DNA of 64,000 nt, from positions 1 to 64,000 of the forward strand of contig NZ_LOHS01000101.1 of NCBI RefSeq assembly GCF_001642995.1, in the 5' to 3' direction. A program made the translations under genes and the position numbers. The notes beneath the pieces were generated by a model. That model did no database searches, had not been told where the DNA came from, and saw only the letters and a list, made by a program, of their open reading frames with translations. The stretch is from Streptomyces jeddahensis (GTDB taxonomy: Bacteria > Actinomycetota > Actinomycetes > Streptomycetales > Streptomycetaceae). Shown here in pieces: positions 9,009 through 17,863 of the stretch (the first letter of the stretch is position 1; every line of letters begins with the position of its first letter).

Positions 9009-9536
9009 ATGTCTTCCCTCCCTTCCCGGTCGTCGGCGCCGTCCGTGCCGTATCGCGTGTGCTTCGTCTGCACCGGCAACATCTGCCGCTCGCCCATGGC
9101 CCAGTCCGTCTTCAGGGAGCGCGTCCGTGAGGCGGGTCTCGGCGATCTCATCGAGGTCGACAGCGCGGGCACGGGCGGATGGCACGAAGGGGACTGCGCC
9201 GACCCCCGCACCGTCTCCGTGCTCGAGGCGAACGGATACGCGAGCGAACACGTGGCCCGGGAGTTCCAGTCCTCCTGGTTCTCCCGGCTCGACCTGGTGA
9301 TCGCGCTGGACTCCGGCCATGTGCGGGCTCTGCGACGGCTGGCGCCGACCCTGGAGGACGCGGACAAGGTCCGGCTGCTGCGTTCCTTCGACCCCTCCGC
9401 CTCCGGCGATCTCGACGTGCCCGATCCTTATTACGGGGGCCTGGACGGGTTCGAAGAGTGCCTGGACATGGTGGAGGCGGCGAGCGAAGGTCTGCTCGCC
9501 GCTGTGCGCAAGGCAGTGGAAGGACAGGCGGCATGA
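9009..9536 (+). CDS. Low-molecular-weight protein tyrosine phosphatase
   Basis: A 175-residue LMW-PTP. The catalytic P-loop CX5R appears as CTGNICRSPM near residue 21, and the general acid Asp is in DPYYGG near 140. These cytosolic enzymes dephosphorylate phosphotyrosine; S. coelicolor has a member (PtpA) tied to secondary metabolism, but I cannot say this is that orthologue. Its stop overlaps the next start (ATGA), pointing to translational coupling with the PLP enzyme. Confidence 0.92.
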   Translation: MSSLPSRSSAPSVPYRVCFVCTGNICRSPMAQSVFRERVREAGLGDLIEVDSAGTGGWHEGDCADPRTVSVLEANGYASEHVAREFQSSWFSRLDLVIALDSGHVRALRRLAPTLEDADKVRLLRSFDPSASGDLDVPDPYYGGLDGFEECLDMVEAASEGLLAAVRKAVEGQAA

Positions 9537-10738
9537 CGGACACCCCGGAGAAGGCGGACACCCCCGAGGAGGCAGGGCACGCGGAAGAGGCGTGGGCTGG
9601 GCCGGGCACGCGCGCGTCGGAGGCCGGCGACGGCACGCGCGCGGTGCGGGCCGGTCTGCCGGAGCCCGTGAAGTACGAGCCGAGCCTGCCGGGTCCGGTG
9701 TTCGCGGCGCACTTCCACCTGCCCGGCGACCCCACGGGTCCGTACACCTACGCCCGTGACGAGAACCCGACCTGGACGCATCTGGAGCGGGCCATCGGCG
9801 AGCTTGAGGCGCCGGAGCAGGACGTGGAGACGCTCGTCTTCGCGTCCGGCATGGCCGCGATCTCGGCCGTGCTGTTCTCGCAGCTGCGGGCGGGCGACGC
9901 GGTGGTCCTGCCGAGCGACGGCTACCAGGTCCTGCCGCTGGTCCGCGAACAGCTGACCGCGTACGGCATCGAAGTACGCACCGCGCCGACGGGCGGTGAT
10001 GCCCAGCTCGACGTCCTGGACGGGGCCCGTCTGCTGTGGATCGAGACGCCGTCGAACCCGGGTCTCGACGTGTGCGACGTACGGCGGCTCGTCGAGGCGG
10101 CACACGCGCGTGGCACTCTGGTCGCCGTCGACAACACCCTCGCCACCCCGCTCGGCCAGCGCCCGCTGGAACTCGGCGCCGACTTCGCCGTGGCCAGCGG
10201 CACCAAGCAGCTGACCGGCCACGGAGACATCCTGCTGGGGTACGTCGCCTGCCGCGACGCCGAGCTCGCGGCTTCCGTCCGGCGCTGGCGCAAGATCGTC
10301 GGGGCCATTCTGGGTCCGATGGAGGCCTGGCTCGCCCATCGCGCCATCGCCACGCTTCAGTTGCGGGCCGACCGGCAGAACGCCAACGCGCTGGCAGTCG
10401 CCGAGGCGCTGCGCGGCCGGGAAGAGGTGACCGGGCTGCGCTACCCGGGCCTGCCGGACGATCCCTCGCACAAGATCGCTTCCCAGCAGATGCGCCGTTT
10501 CGGGTGCGTGGTCTCGTTCACTCTGCCCACGCGCGCGCGTGCCGATCGTTTTCTGGAGGCGCTGCGGCTCGTGGACGATGCGACGAGCTTCGGCGGTGTC
10601 CGTTCGACGGCCGAGCGGCGTGGCCGGTGGGGCGGGGACGCGGTTCCCGAAGGGTTCATCCGCTTCTCGGCCGGGGCGGAGGACACCGATGATCTGGTGT
10701 CGGATGTGCTGCGGGCGCTCGACGCGTCGGCTGACTGA
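9533..10738 (+). CDS. Cys/Met-metabolism PLP enzyme (cystathionine gamma-lyase type)
   Basis: A 401-residue fold-type I PLP enzyme of the cystathionine gamma-lyase/gamma-synthase family. Seen in sequence: YTYARDENPTWTHLE near the substrate entrance, SGMAAIS for PLP phosphate binding, ETPSNP, the Asp in AVDNTLATP that pairs with the pyridine nitrogen, and the Schiff-base Lys in SGTKQLTGHGD. The first 45 residues are acidic and probably disordered. The start ATG overlaps the upstream phosphatase stop by four bases. The exact reaction (gamma-lyase versus another elimination) cannot be decided. A strong hairpin follows at 10823. Confidence 0.88.
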   Translation: MTDTPEKADTPEEAGHAEEAWAGPGTRASEAGDGTRAVRAGLPEPVKYEPSLPGPVFAAHFHLPGDPTGPYTYARDENPTWTHLERAIGELEAPEQDVETLVFASGMAAISAVLFSQLRAGDAVVLPSDGYQVLPLVREQLTAYGIEVRTAPTGGDAQLDVLDGARLLWIETPSNPGLDVCDVRRLVEAAHARGTLVAVDNTLATPLGQRPLELGADFAVASGTKQLTGHGDILLGYVACRDAELAASVRRWRKIVGAILGPMEAWLAHRAIATLQLRADRQNANALAVAEALRGREEVTGLRYPGLPDDPSHKIASQQMRRFGCVVSFTLPTRARADRFLEALRLVDDATSFGGVRSTAERRGRWGGDAVPEGFIRFSAGAEDTDDLVSDVLRALDASAD

Positions 10739-10822
10739 CGACGTCCGGAACGCCAGGGCGCATGTCCGGCACAGCGCGGCCGCGGGCGCCAGGTGCCCGC
10801 GGCTCATACCGTTGCGTACGGC

Positions 10823-10861
10823 GGACGGTCCGAGCCTCCCCCCTCGTGGCTCGGACCGTCC
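10823..10861 (+). terminator. Hairpin terminator after PLP enzyme gene
   Basis: A perfect 14-bp stem, GGACGGTCCGAGCC / GGCTCGGACCGTCC, has an 11-base pyrimidine-rich loop 85 bp after the stop codon. It lacks a U-tract. Confidence 0.75.
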
Positions 10862-10898
10862 CGGTTCTGCGCGCGAAGAACCGCAGGAACAAGGCTAG

Positions 10899-10927
10899 TT
10901 GACTCTCTGTCAGTGTCCAATCACAGT
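10899..10927 (+). promoter_or_regulatory. Candidate promoter of the LysR-type gene
   Basis: TTGACT (10899-10904), 17 bases, then CACAGT (10922-10927), which would be a HrdB-type promoter. An inverted repeat TCTCTGTC...GACAGAGA (10904-10911 and 10931-10938) overlaps it and could be a regulator site. Confidence 0.4.
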
Positions 10928-10998
10928 AGCGACAGAGACCTATCGACTTATTTATAGTTGGGCGCGGCTGGGGGGCTTGGGGAGGGGAGGCGCTACCG

Positions 10999-11904
10999 AT
11001 GGATCTGGCCCTGCTGCGCACTTTTGTGACCGTGCACCGGGCCGGCTCCTTCACCAGGGCCGCCGCTCTGCTCGGTCTCTCGCAGCCTGCCGTGACCTCC
11101 CAGATCCGCACCCTGGAGCGGCAGCTGGGTCGCCCGCTCTTTCTCCGTCAGGCGCGAGGTGTGACTCCGACGACGATCGGCGACGAGCTGGCCCACAAGG
11201 CCGCTCCGCATCTCGACGCCCTGGTGGAGATCGCCGAGGCCGGGCTCGACGAGGACTCCTCCTTACGCACGCTGCATCTCGCGGGTCCCCCGGAGTTCAC
11301 CGCCGAGCGCGCTCTGCCGGCCCTTGCCGGACTGACCCGCGAGGACGGCCAGGCCTTCGCCCTGCGTGCCTCGTTCGGCAATGCCGAGGAGACACTCGAA
11401 GGCCTGGCCGCCGGGCATCATGATCTGGCCATTACGACGGCCCGTCCGCGGGGTGCTCTGCTCACCGCGACTGCGCTCTGCGACGAAGAGCACGTCCTCG
11501 TCGCGGCTCCCCGCTGGGCCGCCCATATCGGCTCCGACAAACTGCACCGCAATGACCCGCCGGCCCTCGAGAACCTGCCGGTGGTGGAGGTGCATGAGTC
11601 ACTGCCGCTCATGGCCCGCTACTGGGCCGCCGTCTTCGACTGCCGGCCGGCGATCTCCGGCACGGTCATCGTTCCCGATCTCCGCGCGGTGTTGGCCTGC
11701 GCCATCGCGGGGGCCGGGCTCGCTGTGCTGCCTCGCTATCTGTGCGCTCCGGCCCTGGAGCGCGGAGCCCTCGTCGCGCTCCTCGATCCGGCGGTGCCGC
11801 CGCTGCGGACGTACTTCCTGGCGGTGCGCACCGGCACACTCGCCATGCCGCACATCGCGCGTGCACACGAGTGGCTACTACGGGCTGCAGCCGACTGGGC
11901 GTGA
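10999..11904 (+). CDS. LysR-family transcriptional regulator
   Basis: A 301-residue LTTR. The N-terminal winged HTH is clear (LALLRTFVTVHRAGSFTRAA and LGLSQPAVTSQIRTLERQLG), followed by the two-lobed effector domain. ATG 10999 has GGGGAGGCG upstream. LTTRs usually regulate a divergent neighbour, but here the upstream gene runs in the same direction, so the target is not evident. An inverted repeat in its promoter region may be an autoregulatory site. Confidence 0.92.
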   Translation: MDLALLRTFVTVHRAGSFTRAAALLGLSQPAVTSQIRTLERQLGRPLFLRQARGVTPTTIGDELAHKAAPHLDALVEIAEAGLDEDSSLRTLHLAGPPEFTAERALPALAGLTREDGQAFALRASFGNAEETLEGLAAGHHDLAITTARPRGALLTATALCDEEHVLVAAPRWAAHIGSDKLHRNDPPALENLPVVEVHESLPLMARYWAAVFDCRPAISGTVIVPDLRAVLACAIAGAGLAVLPRYLCAPALERGALVALLDPAVPPLRTYFLAVRTGTLAMPHIARAHEWLLRAAADWA

Positions 11905-11961
11905 TCTGACCACCAGGAAGTCCGCCAGATGCACCCGGGACATACCGACGGCATTCGCGAG

Positions 11962-11975
11962 GTTTCACGTGGAAC
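11962..11975. other. parS: parS-like site (one mismatch)
   Basis: GTTTCACGTGGAAC is one base off the ParB-binding consensus. It lies in the short gap between the LysR gene and the Nudix gene. ParB may bind it weakly. Confidence 0.5.
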
Positions 11976-11996
11976 CGACCGGGCCACATTTCTCCC

Positions 11997-12479
11997 ATGA
12001 CCGTCCGACCCGTGGTCAAGCGCACCGCACGTGCCGTCCTGCTGGATGGCGATGACCTGATCCTGATCAAGCGGACCAAGCCTGGCGTCGACCCTTACTG
12101 GGTCACCCCCGGTGGCGGGGTCGAGCCCGAGGACGCGACCGTCGTCGACGCGCTCCATCGCGAAGTGCATGAGGAACTCGGCGCCAAGATCGTCGATGTG
12201 GTGCCCTGCTTTGTGGACACCGTGGAGCACATCGGCGAGGACGGCGGCGCGACCGGTGTGAAAGTGCAGCACTTCTTCGTCTGCCGGCTGGAATCCATGG
12301 ACGAGGCCCATCGCCACGGCCCGGAGGTGGAGGAGCCGTCCGGAGAGTACGAGATCGTGCGCGTGCCCTTCACGCGTGTGGGCATCGCGTCCGTCCATCT
12401 CGTGCCGCTGTCGCTGCGGCACTACCTCGACGGCAATATCGAGGGCGTACGGGCGATGCACGCGCCTGACCTCGGCTGA
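11997..12479 (+). CDS. Nudix hydrolase
   Basis: A 160-residue Nudix protein. The Nudix box GX5EX7REXXEEXG is complete, from GGGVEPEDATVVDALHREV into HEELGAK (about residues 38-60). The family cleaves nucleoside diphosphates linked to another moiety, and the substrate is not predictable from sequence. The start ATG lies 21 bp after the parS-like site. Tandem repeats of about 22 bp begin inside its last codons and run past the stop. Confidence 0.9.
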   Translation: MTVRPVVKRTARAVLLDGDDLILIKRTKPGVDPYWVTPGGGVEPEDATVVDALHREVHEELGAKIVDVVPCFVDTVEHIGEDGGATGVKVQHFFVCRLESMDEAHRHGPEVEEPSGEYEIVRVPFTRVGIASVHLVPLSLRHYLDGNIEGVRAMHAPDLG

Positions 12480-12534
12480 CGGGCACCGTTGACCTGGACC
12501 GACGGGCACGTTGACCTCGGCCGACGGAAACCGG
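12468..12534. repeat. Tandem 22-23-bp repeats across Nudix stop codon
   Basis: Three degenerate units begin GACCTCGGCTGACGG (12468), GACCTGGACCGACGG (12491) and GACCTCGGCCGACGG (12513). The first contains the TGA stop of the Nudix gene and the last abuts the end of the flavohaemoglobin gene. Confidence 0.7.
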
Positions 12535-12539
12535 TCACA

Positions 12540-14144
12540 TCAGTCGCCGATCGTGACGAGCTCCTCGATGGCGTCGTGGCGAATCCGGTCCGAAGGAAGT
12601 CCGATGTCCCTCAGGGCGTCCACGCCACGGCGGATCATGCCCGGAGGCCCCGACAGATAGGCGTCGTACTCGTCCCAGGGGCCGTATGCGCGTATGGCGT
12701 CAGGGAGCTGGAGATGGGCCTGCTGATCGACGACCGGCCGCACCTCCAGCCAGGGGTGGGACTGCTGGAGACGCAGCATCGTGTCGATGTCGTACAGGTC
12801 GTGATCGGTACGCGCGCCGTAGAAGACCTCGACCGGGCGTCGCTCACCGTGTTCGGCGACATCCTCTATGAGCGCCTTGATGGGCGCGATGCCGGTGCCT
12901 CCGCCGAGGCAGAGAAGACCGGTGTCGGTGCCGTGGTCGACGGTCATCGACCCTGCCGGCGGGCCGAGCCGGATCACGTCCCCCGGGCGGGCGCGGTGCA
13001 CCAGCGCGTTGGAGACCCAGCCGGCCGGCACCGCCTTGACATGGAAGGACAGCAGCCCGTCGGAGCGTGGCGCGGAAGCGAACGAGTAGTGCCGCCATAC
13101 CCTCGGCCACCACGGCGTCTCCAGACTGGTGTACTGACCGGCCAGGAACGGATACGGCTGGTCCGGGCGGACCGTGATGACGGCGATGTCGGGTGTCCTG
13201 AGATCATGCGAGACGACCTCGGCGTACCACCATGCGGGGGCCCGTAGCTCGTCCTCCGCCGCGGCATCGATCATGACCTGGGAGATCGTCGTGTAGGTGC
13301 GGACCCAGGCAGCCTCGGTCTCGTCGTCCCAAGTGTTCGTGGCGTACCTGGTCAGCGCCGCGATGAGGCACTCACCGACGGCCGGATAGTGCTCGGGCCG
13401 GGTGCCGTACTTGCGGTGGCCGCGGCCGAGATTCTGCAGGTAGGCGACGAGGACGTCGGTGTTGTCGATGTGCTCGGCGGCGGTCAGCAGCGCCTTGAGG
13501 AGACGGTCGCGCTGAGTGTCCATGGCCGCGGGGAACAGGGACCGCAGCTCGGGGTGGCGGACGAAGAGCAGCGCATAGAAGTAGGACGTCACCTTGTCGG
13601 CGACAGGCCCGACCTCGGCCATGGTGCGCCTGACGAGCACGGCGTCCGGGGATGCGCCGTCCGCTGCGTGGTGGCGCGCGGGTTCGGGGTCGCGGGTGGG
13701 CACGTGTGGGGACGCGTGAGCGGGAGCATTCTCCGGCGCGAGAGCGGGAGCCTGGGCCGTCGCAGAAGCGGTGGCTTCGGGAGTGCGGGAGTCACGGTGC
13801 GTCGGGTGAGAGGCTGCTGGTCCAGCAGCGGGCTCCGGTCGAGTCAGAAGCGTTCCTGCGCGTGCGGGGGCCGTCCTTGCGTCCGGTCCCGGGCTCGGCT
13901 CCGACGGATCGGCCGTGTGGATAGTTGATGATTTCGGCGCGGATGATGGTTCCGATGGGGGCACAGGGCCTGATCCGGGCCTGCCGACAGGGTGTATGGG
14001 CGATATGCGACGGCCTTCAACCGCCTCCGGCTCCTCGCCGGCGGGCCTCGGTGGCTGCTTGCGCGGCGTGAACCAGCCGCCCCCGCCGCCGCTGTTGTCG
14101 CCGGAAGTGCCGTTGTCGGCCGACTGCGTGGTCGGAGCGTCCAT
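12540..14144 (-). CDS. Flavohaemoglobin-like protein with long disordered N-terminus
   Basis: A 534-residue protein. Residues 1-165 are Pro/Ala/Ser/Gly-rich and probably disordered. A globin domain (about 165-300) carries the proximal His in GRGHRKYG and the downstream RPEHYPAVG motif typical of flavohaemoglobins. A FAD domain (RHYSFAS) and an NAD domain (GGGTGIAP) follow. The family is NO dioxygenases or haem reductases; in Streptomyces such proteins are linked to NO detoxification. ATG 14144 was chosen for its GAGGCGAGG ribosome-binding site, with ATG 14165 as an alternative. The disordered N-terminus is unusual, as classical Hmp is about 400 residues. Confidence 0.9.
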   Translation of the reverse strand: MDAPTTQSADNGTSGDNSGGGGGWFTPRKQPPRPAGEEPEAVEGRRISPIHPVGRPGSGPVPPSEPSSAPKSSTIHTADPSEPSPGPDARTAPARAGTLLTRPEPAAGPAASHPTHRDSRTPEATASATAQAPALAPENAPAHASPHVPTRDPEPARHHAADGASPDAVLVRRTMAEVGPVADKVTSYFYALLFVRHPELRSLFPAAMDTQRDRLLKALLTAAEHIDNTDVLVAYLQNLGRGHRKYGTRPEHYPAVGECLIAALTRYATNTWDDETEAAWVRTYTTISQVMIDAAAEDELRAPAWWYAEVVSHDLRTPDIAVITVRPDQPYPFLAGQYTSLETPWWPRVWRHYSFASAPRSDGLLSFHVKAVPAGWVSNALVHRARPGDVIRLGPPAGSMTVDHGTDTGLLCLGGGTGIAPIKALIEDVAEHGERRPVEVFYGARTDHDLYDIDTMLRLQQSHPWLEVRPVVDQQAHLQLPDAIRAYGPWDEYDAYLSGPPGMIRRGVDALRDIGLPSDRIRHDAIEELVTIGD

Positions 14145-14790
14145 GCTGTGCCTCGCCTCGAACATCTTTCGGTCGGTCTGCGCACTTCCCGTGTCGGAAG
14201 TTTGCTTGATTCCCCCGCTGCCACTTGCTCTCTTCGCTGTGCACCGCCCGGATGCAATGCCGTCCACATTGAACCTTGGGCTCCCGCCCTCCAAGGACAA
14301 GTGGGGCGGGATTGTGACATTGGCCGCAGCCTTGTGACGGCAGCATCCCATGCTGCGCCATGAACCCTGCCGCGTAACGGAAAGTACGGGTCTTCGATCT
14401 CTCCGTCCCATTAGGCTGCGATGACGTGCGCTCGGCCCCGCGGGTCACCTAGGTACACGGGGCCGAACCGGACTCGACCATACCGGCAGATGCCCCACAC
14501 ACAAGTCCTTCCTTCCTTCACAAGGAATTCAGCGCACTCCACCGGGAAATGCGGCCAATTAGCGGGCAGCCACATCAAATTGCCGGTCGGATGAGGTACT
14601 GCGAGGCTCGTACGCAACCTTGCCTCCCTGGCCAGACGCTGTGCGCGCCTGTCGTGCCCGCCTGTCGCCCGTACCGTGTTTCACGTGAAACCGAGGCTCC
14701 GCAGGCCAGGCCCTCCTATGTGGCCGAAGTGTGCACAGCAGCTCGCAAATCGTTGGACACCACGGCTCCGCATCAGCCAGCCTGACGTGC
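14145..14790. other. Gene-poor 650-bp gap with a parS site
   Basis: This is the divergent region between the flavohaemoglobin and acetyltransferase genes. I see no supported gene. It contains a perfect parS (14678-14691). A promoter for the flavohaemoglobin gene should be here but I cannot place one with confidence, nor do I recognise an NsrR-type operator. Confidence 0.6.
14678..14691. other. parS: parS site
   Basis: A perfect GTTTCACGTGAAAC, in the divergent gap before the tandem-GNAT gene. Confidence 0.93.
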
Positions 14791-15657
14791 GTGTCGTCCC
14801 TCTGCCTCTCCACCCTGCCGATTCGTCAGCTCACTCCGCGAGATCTCACATCCTGCGCCGATCTGTCTCAGGACCGCGGTTGGCCACGCGAAGAACACAA
14901 GTGGCGCCTTCTCCTGACGGCCGGTACCGGCTATGGCATCGACGATCCCGAAGGCGGCTTGGTCGGCGCCTGTGTCGTCACCGAGTACGGTGCGCGGGAC
15001 CGCGCTGATCTGGCGGCGGTCGGCATGGTGCTGGTCGCGGAGCGCCACTCCCGCCAGGTCGTGGGCCGCCGGCTGATGCAGCATGCCATCGCCCGAGCCG
15101 GCGCGACCCCGCTCACGCTGCACGCGACGTCTGCCGGCCGCCCTCTCTACGAGGAGCTGGGATTCAAGTCCGTGGGACAGGCGCAGATGGTCCTGGGCCG
15201 CTTCCGTCCGGGCGGTGCCCACCCCGCTGTCCCCACCCGCCCCGCCACCGCGGAGGATCTGCCCGCGATTCTCCGGCTGGACGCCGAGGTGTTCGGCGCC
15301 GACCGTACGCACATGGTCACGCGACTGCCCGCGTTTGCCGACCAGTTGAGGGTTGCGGAGCAGGACGGCGAGATCGTCGGCTACGCGGCCGCGTGGCCCA
15401 ATATGGCGACCCATGTCGTCGGGCCGCTGATCGCCCGTGACACGGAGACAGCCAAGGCACTCGTCACCTCCCTCGCCGCCGGCACGGAACGCCTCCTGCG
15501 CACAGACATCGACGTACGCCACGAAGAGCTGCTCTGCTGGATCACGGAGCGAGGAGTGGAGCCTCAGGGGCTCAACTCCGTGATGACGTACGGCATCCCG
15601 GATCTGCCGGGCGACTGGACGCGGCGCTTCGCGCCTCTGACGGTCGCCGCTGGCTGA
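14791..15657 (+). CDS. Tandem-GNAT acetyltransferase
   Basis: A protein of about 288 residues with an N-terminal GNAT fold (PIRQLTPRDL to about residue 130, with acetyl-CoA loop SRQVVGRRLM) and a second GNAT-like half (RPATAEDLPAILRLDAEVF onward). It matches the two-domain GNAT architecture of unknown substrate. The start is unclear: GTG 14791 precedes the domain directly, and ATG 14731 is in frame upstream. Neither has a good ribosome-binding site. Confidence 0.75.
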   Translation: MSSLCLSTLPIRQLTPRDLTSCADLSQDRGWPREEHKWRLLLTAGTGYGIDDPEGGLVGACVVTEYGARDRADLAAVGMVLVAERHSRQVVGRRLMQHAIARAGATPLTLHATSAGRPLYEELGFKSVGQAQMVLGRFRPGGAHPAVPTRPATAEDLPAILRLDAEVFGADRTHMVTRLPAFADQLRVAEQDGEIVGYAAAWPNMATHVVGPLIARDTETAKALVTSLAAGTERLLRTDIDVRHEELLCWITERGVEPQGLNSVMTYGIPDLPGDWTRRFAPLTVAAG

Positions 15658-15705
15658 TACGGCCAGTGAGGCCCGGTCACAGGGCTGCTTCTAGGCTGCC
15701 TGTTC

Positions 15706-16158
15706 ATGGAAGATCTCGAGATACGGGCCGCCACCGCCGACGACCTCCCGGCCATCGTGGCCATGTTGGCCGACGACCCCCTGGGTGCCCAGCGGGAGTC
15801 GCCAGATGATCTCCAGCCGTATGCGGCCGCGTTTGCGCGGCTGGTCGACGACCCGCACCAGCACCTGGTCGTCGCCGAACGCGACGGGCGGGTGGTCGGG
15901 ACGCTTCAGCTCACGATCATCCCGGGACTGTCCCGGAGAGGCTCCACCCGCTCGATCATCGAAGGCGTACGCGTACATGGCGACGAACGCGGAAACGGTC
16001 TCGGCGGCCGGCTCATCGAGTGGGCTGTGGAGGAATCCAGGCGCCAGGACTGCCAGTTGGTGCAGTTGACCTCCGACGCCACTCGCACGGACGCCCACCG
16101 CTTCTATGAGAGGCTCGGCTTCATCGCCTCACATGTGGGCTTCAAGCTTCAGCTCTGA
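15706..16158 (+). CDS. GNAT-family N-acetyltransferase
   Basis: A 150-residue single-domain GNAT enzyme. It starts EIRAATADDLPAIVAML and carries the acetyl-CoA pyrophosphate-binding loop R-G-N-G-L-G-G (DERGNGLGGRLIEWAV) near residue 100, and the late motif AHRFYERLGF. It is 48 bp downstream of another GNAT gene on the same strand; the pair may be an operon. The substrate is unknown. Confidence 0.88.
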   Translation: MEDLEIRAATADDLPAIVAMLADDPLGAQRESPDDLQPYAAAFARLVDDPHQHLVVAERDGRVVGTLQLTIIPGLSRRGSTRSIIEGVRVHGDERGNGLGGRLIEWAVEESRRQDCQLVQLTSDATRTDAHRFYERLGFIASHVGFKLQL

Positions 16159-16237
16159 ACGCGCAAGCGTAGATCAAGCCCGGCTGAGACGCCGGTCAAG
16201 CGCAGTGAGGCGCAGCTTGGACGGAGAAAAGCCGCCT

Positions 16238-16251
16238 GTTTCACGTGAAAC
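16238..16251. other. parS: parS site in convergent gap
   Basis: A perfect GTTTCACGTGAAAC extended to a 22-bp palindrome (16234-16255). It lies between the converging GNAT and serine-hydrolase genes. Confidence 0.93.
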
Positions 16252-16300
16252 AGGCAGCTCTCCGCCTCCTCTCCGCGCGGATCCGCTCACCGCGCACCGG

Positions 16301-17689
16301 TTACTGAGGCAACGCGCGCCAGCGCTCCGGATCAACTCCGCCGGGCACCGAAGCGCCCTCGTCGTACGGCTCGCGCGTAAAGACGAACGACCCCAGGTCC
16401 AAGTGGCTCACCGATCCGTCCGGCCGCCGCACTGCCTGCAGGAGCTCCCCCGCGTAATAACCGTCCAGGCCCGTCCAGGTCCCGTCACCGTTCGCCCGGA
16501 ACCGGGAACGTCGGCCCACTCCGGACAAGGGCCCGAGCTCGACATCCCCGCCGGTTGCCAGTCGTAGGACTGCGGCCTGTGTTCCCCAGTACCAGGGACC
16601 CGCCAACTCCAGGACCCCAGAGTCGACTTCGGACAGCGGGCGCCACGGATCTGGAATGCGCGGCTCGGCCTCGGCAACGATGCGTACGAGGTCGCCGGCC
16701 ACCGTCGTCACGAGCGGGCCTGATGTGGAATTGGCGAGTACGACCGCCGCCAGATCGTCGTCCACGCTGATAGAGAGACCCGCGAGAAAGCCGGGCAGGG
16801 AGCCGGAGTGCCCCACCAGGATCCGTCCGTCCCTGTGCTGGATCTGCATGCCAAGGCCGTAGGCACGGCCCTCGGCCACTTCGGCGGACTCGGGTGGAGC
16901 CGCGGGCGTCCGCATTTCCAGAACGGAGTCCGCGCGCAGCACCCGCTCATCGCCCTTGGCCAGAAAAACCGCGAAACGCGCCAGGTCCCCGGTGGTCGAC
17001 CACAGCTGCCCGGCCGGAGCCATGCGCCCCAGGTCCTCCGCAGGCTCGGGCATCATCACATCGGCCCATGGGTGCACCGCCCAGCCACCCGCGTGTGGAG
17101 CCGTCGGCTGACCGCTCGTCCGGTGCAGACCGAGCGGCTCGAGGACCTCCCGGCGCAACACGTCCTCCCATGGCGCTCCCCGCACCTCCTCGACCAGCGA
17201 ACCGAGCAGCGCATAGCCGGGGTTGGAGTAGTGGTGGCGCTGGCCGGAGGGGTGCTTGAAGGGCTGTTCGCCGAGTACGTCCGAAAGCTCGGGCCTCAGG
17301 GAGCCCGGCGTGCGCTCCCACCAGGGACCGGGCGTCTCGGCGGCCAACCCGCCCGTATGTGCGAGTAGTTCGCGGACCGTCACGTGCCCTGCGCCCGTGC
17401 CGGGCAGATGTTTCTCCAGTGGGTCTCCGAGATCGAGTACACCCTCGTCACGCAACCGCATGACCAGCACAGCGGTGAACGTCTTGGTGATCGAACCGAT
17501 GCGGTACTGGACGTTGTCGTCCGGGGCGTGCCCGTCCACGCAGGAGCGGGACCCGCTCCATACCATCCCGCCGCCCCGCACGACCGCTGCCACCAGCGAG
17601 GGCGTCCGTCCCTCGGCCTGAGCTGTGGCAATACGGTGCAGCAGCGCGCGACGCGTGGCCGGCAGGAGTTCTCCATGGGGTGGTGTCAT
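16301..17689 (-). CDS. Serine hydrolase of the beta-lactamase/PBP family
   Basis: A 462-residue protein of the class C beta-lactamase/AmpH/EstB family. The catalytic SXXK is Ser66-Ile-Thr-Lys69 (RIGSITKTF) and the YXN motif is YSN (HHYSNPGYALLG) near 156. A C-terminal beta-rich domain (about 340-462) is typical of the esterase/peptidase members. No convincing signal peptide is seen from ATG 17689, so it may be cytoplasmic. The frame extends to 17752 but with poor start context. It could act as an esterase, D-aminopeptidase or beta-lactamase-like enzyme. Confidence 0.87.
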   Translation of the reverse strand: MTPPHGELLPATRRALLHRIATAQAEGRTPSLVAAVVRGGGMVWSGSRSCVDGHAPDDNVQYRIGSITKTFTAVLVMRLRDEGVLDLGDPLEKHLPGTGAGHVTVRELLAHTGGLAAETPGPWWERTPGSLRPELSDVLGEQPFKHPSGQRHHYSNPGYALLGSLVEEVRGAPWEDVLRREVLEPLGLHRTSGQPTAPHAGGWAVHPWADVMMPEPAEDLGRMAPAGQLWSTTGDLARFAVFLAKGDERVLRADSVLEMRTPAAPPESAEVAEGRAYGLGMQIQHRDGRILVGHSGSLPGFLAGLSISVDDDLAAVVLANSTSGPLVTTVAGDLVRIVAEAEPRIPDPWRPLSEVDSGVLELAGPWYWGTQAAVLRLATGGDVELGPLSGVGRRSRFRANGDGTWTGLDGYYAGELLQAVRRPDGSVSHLDLGSFVFTREPYDEGASVPGGVDPERWRALPQ

Positions 17690-17780
17690 GACACACAGTC
17701 CACCCGCACAGCCACGACACGTCGAGCGATTTCCGCAGGGCCCTGGGGACATGCCGCCGGGGACCGGAGCGGATCAGGCG

Positions 17781-17863
17781 TGTGGATGGACCAGGCCTGT
17801 GGACGGATCAGGTCTGTGAGCGGATCGGGTCTGTGAGCGGATCAGGTCTGGGCCATATCCACA
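17781..17863. promoter_or_regulatory. DnaA-box-like sites at the 3' end of dnaB
   Basis: TGTGGATGG (17781), TGTGGACGG (17799) and ATATCCACA (17855, inside the last dnaB codons) match the TCCACA core of Streptomyces DnaA boxes. Function is inferred only. Confidence 0.4.
17805..17850. repeat. 17-bp tandem repeats across dnaB stop codon
   Basis: Two full units (GGATCAGGTCTGTGAGC at 17805, GGATCGGGTCTGTGAGC at 17822) and a partial third (17839-17850) contain the dnaB stop codon at its edge. It is a short local duplication. Confidence 0.75.
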
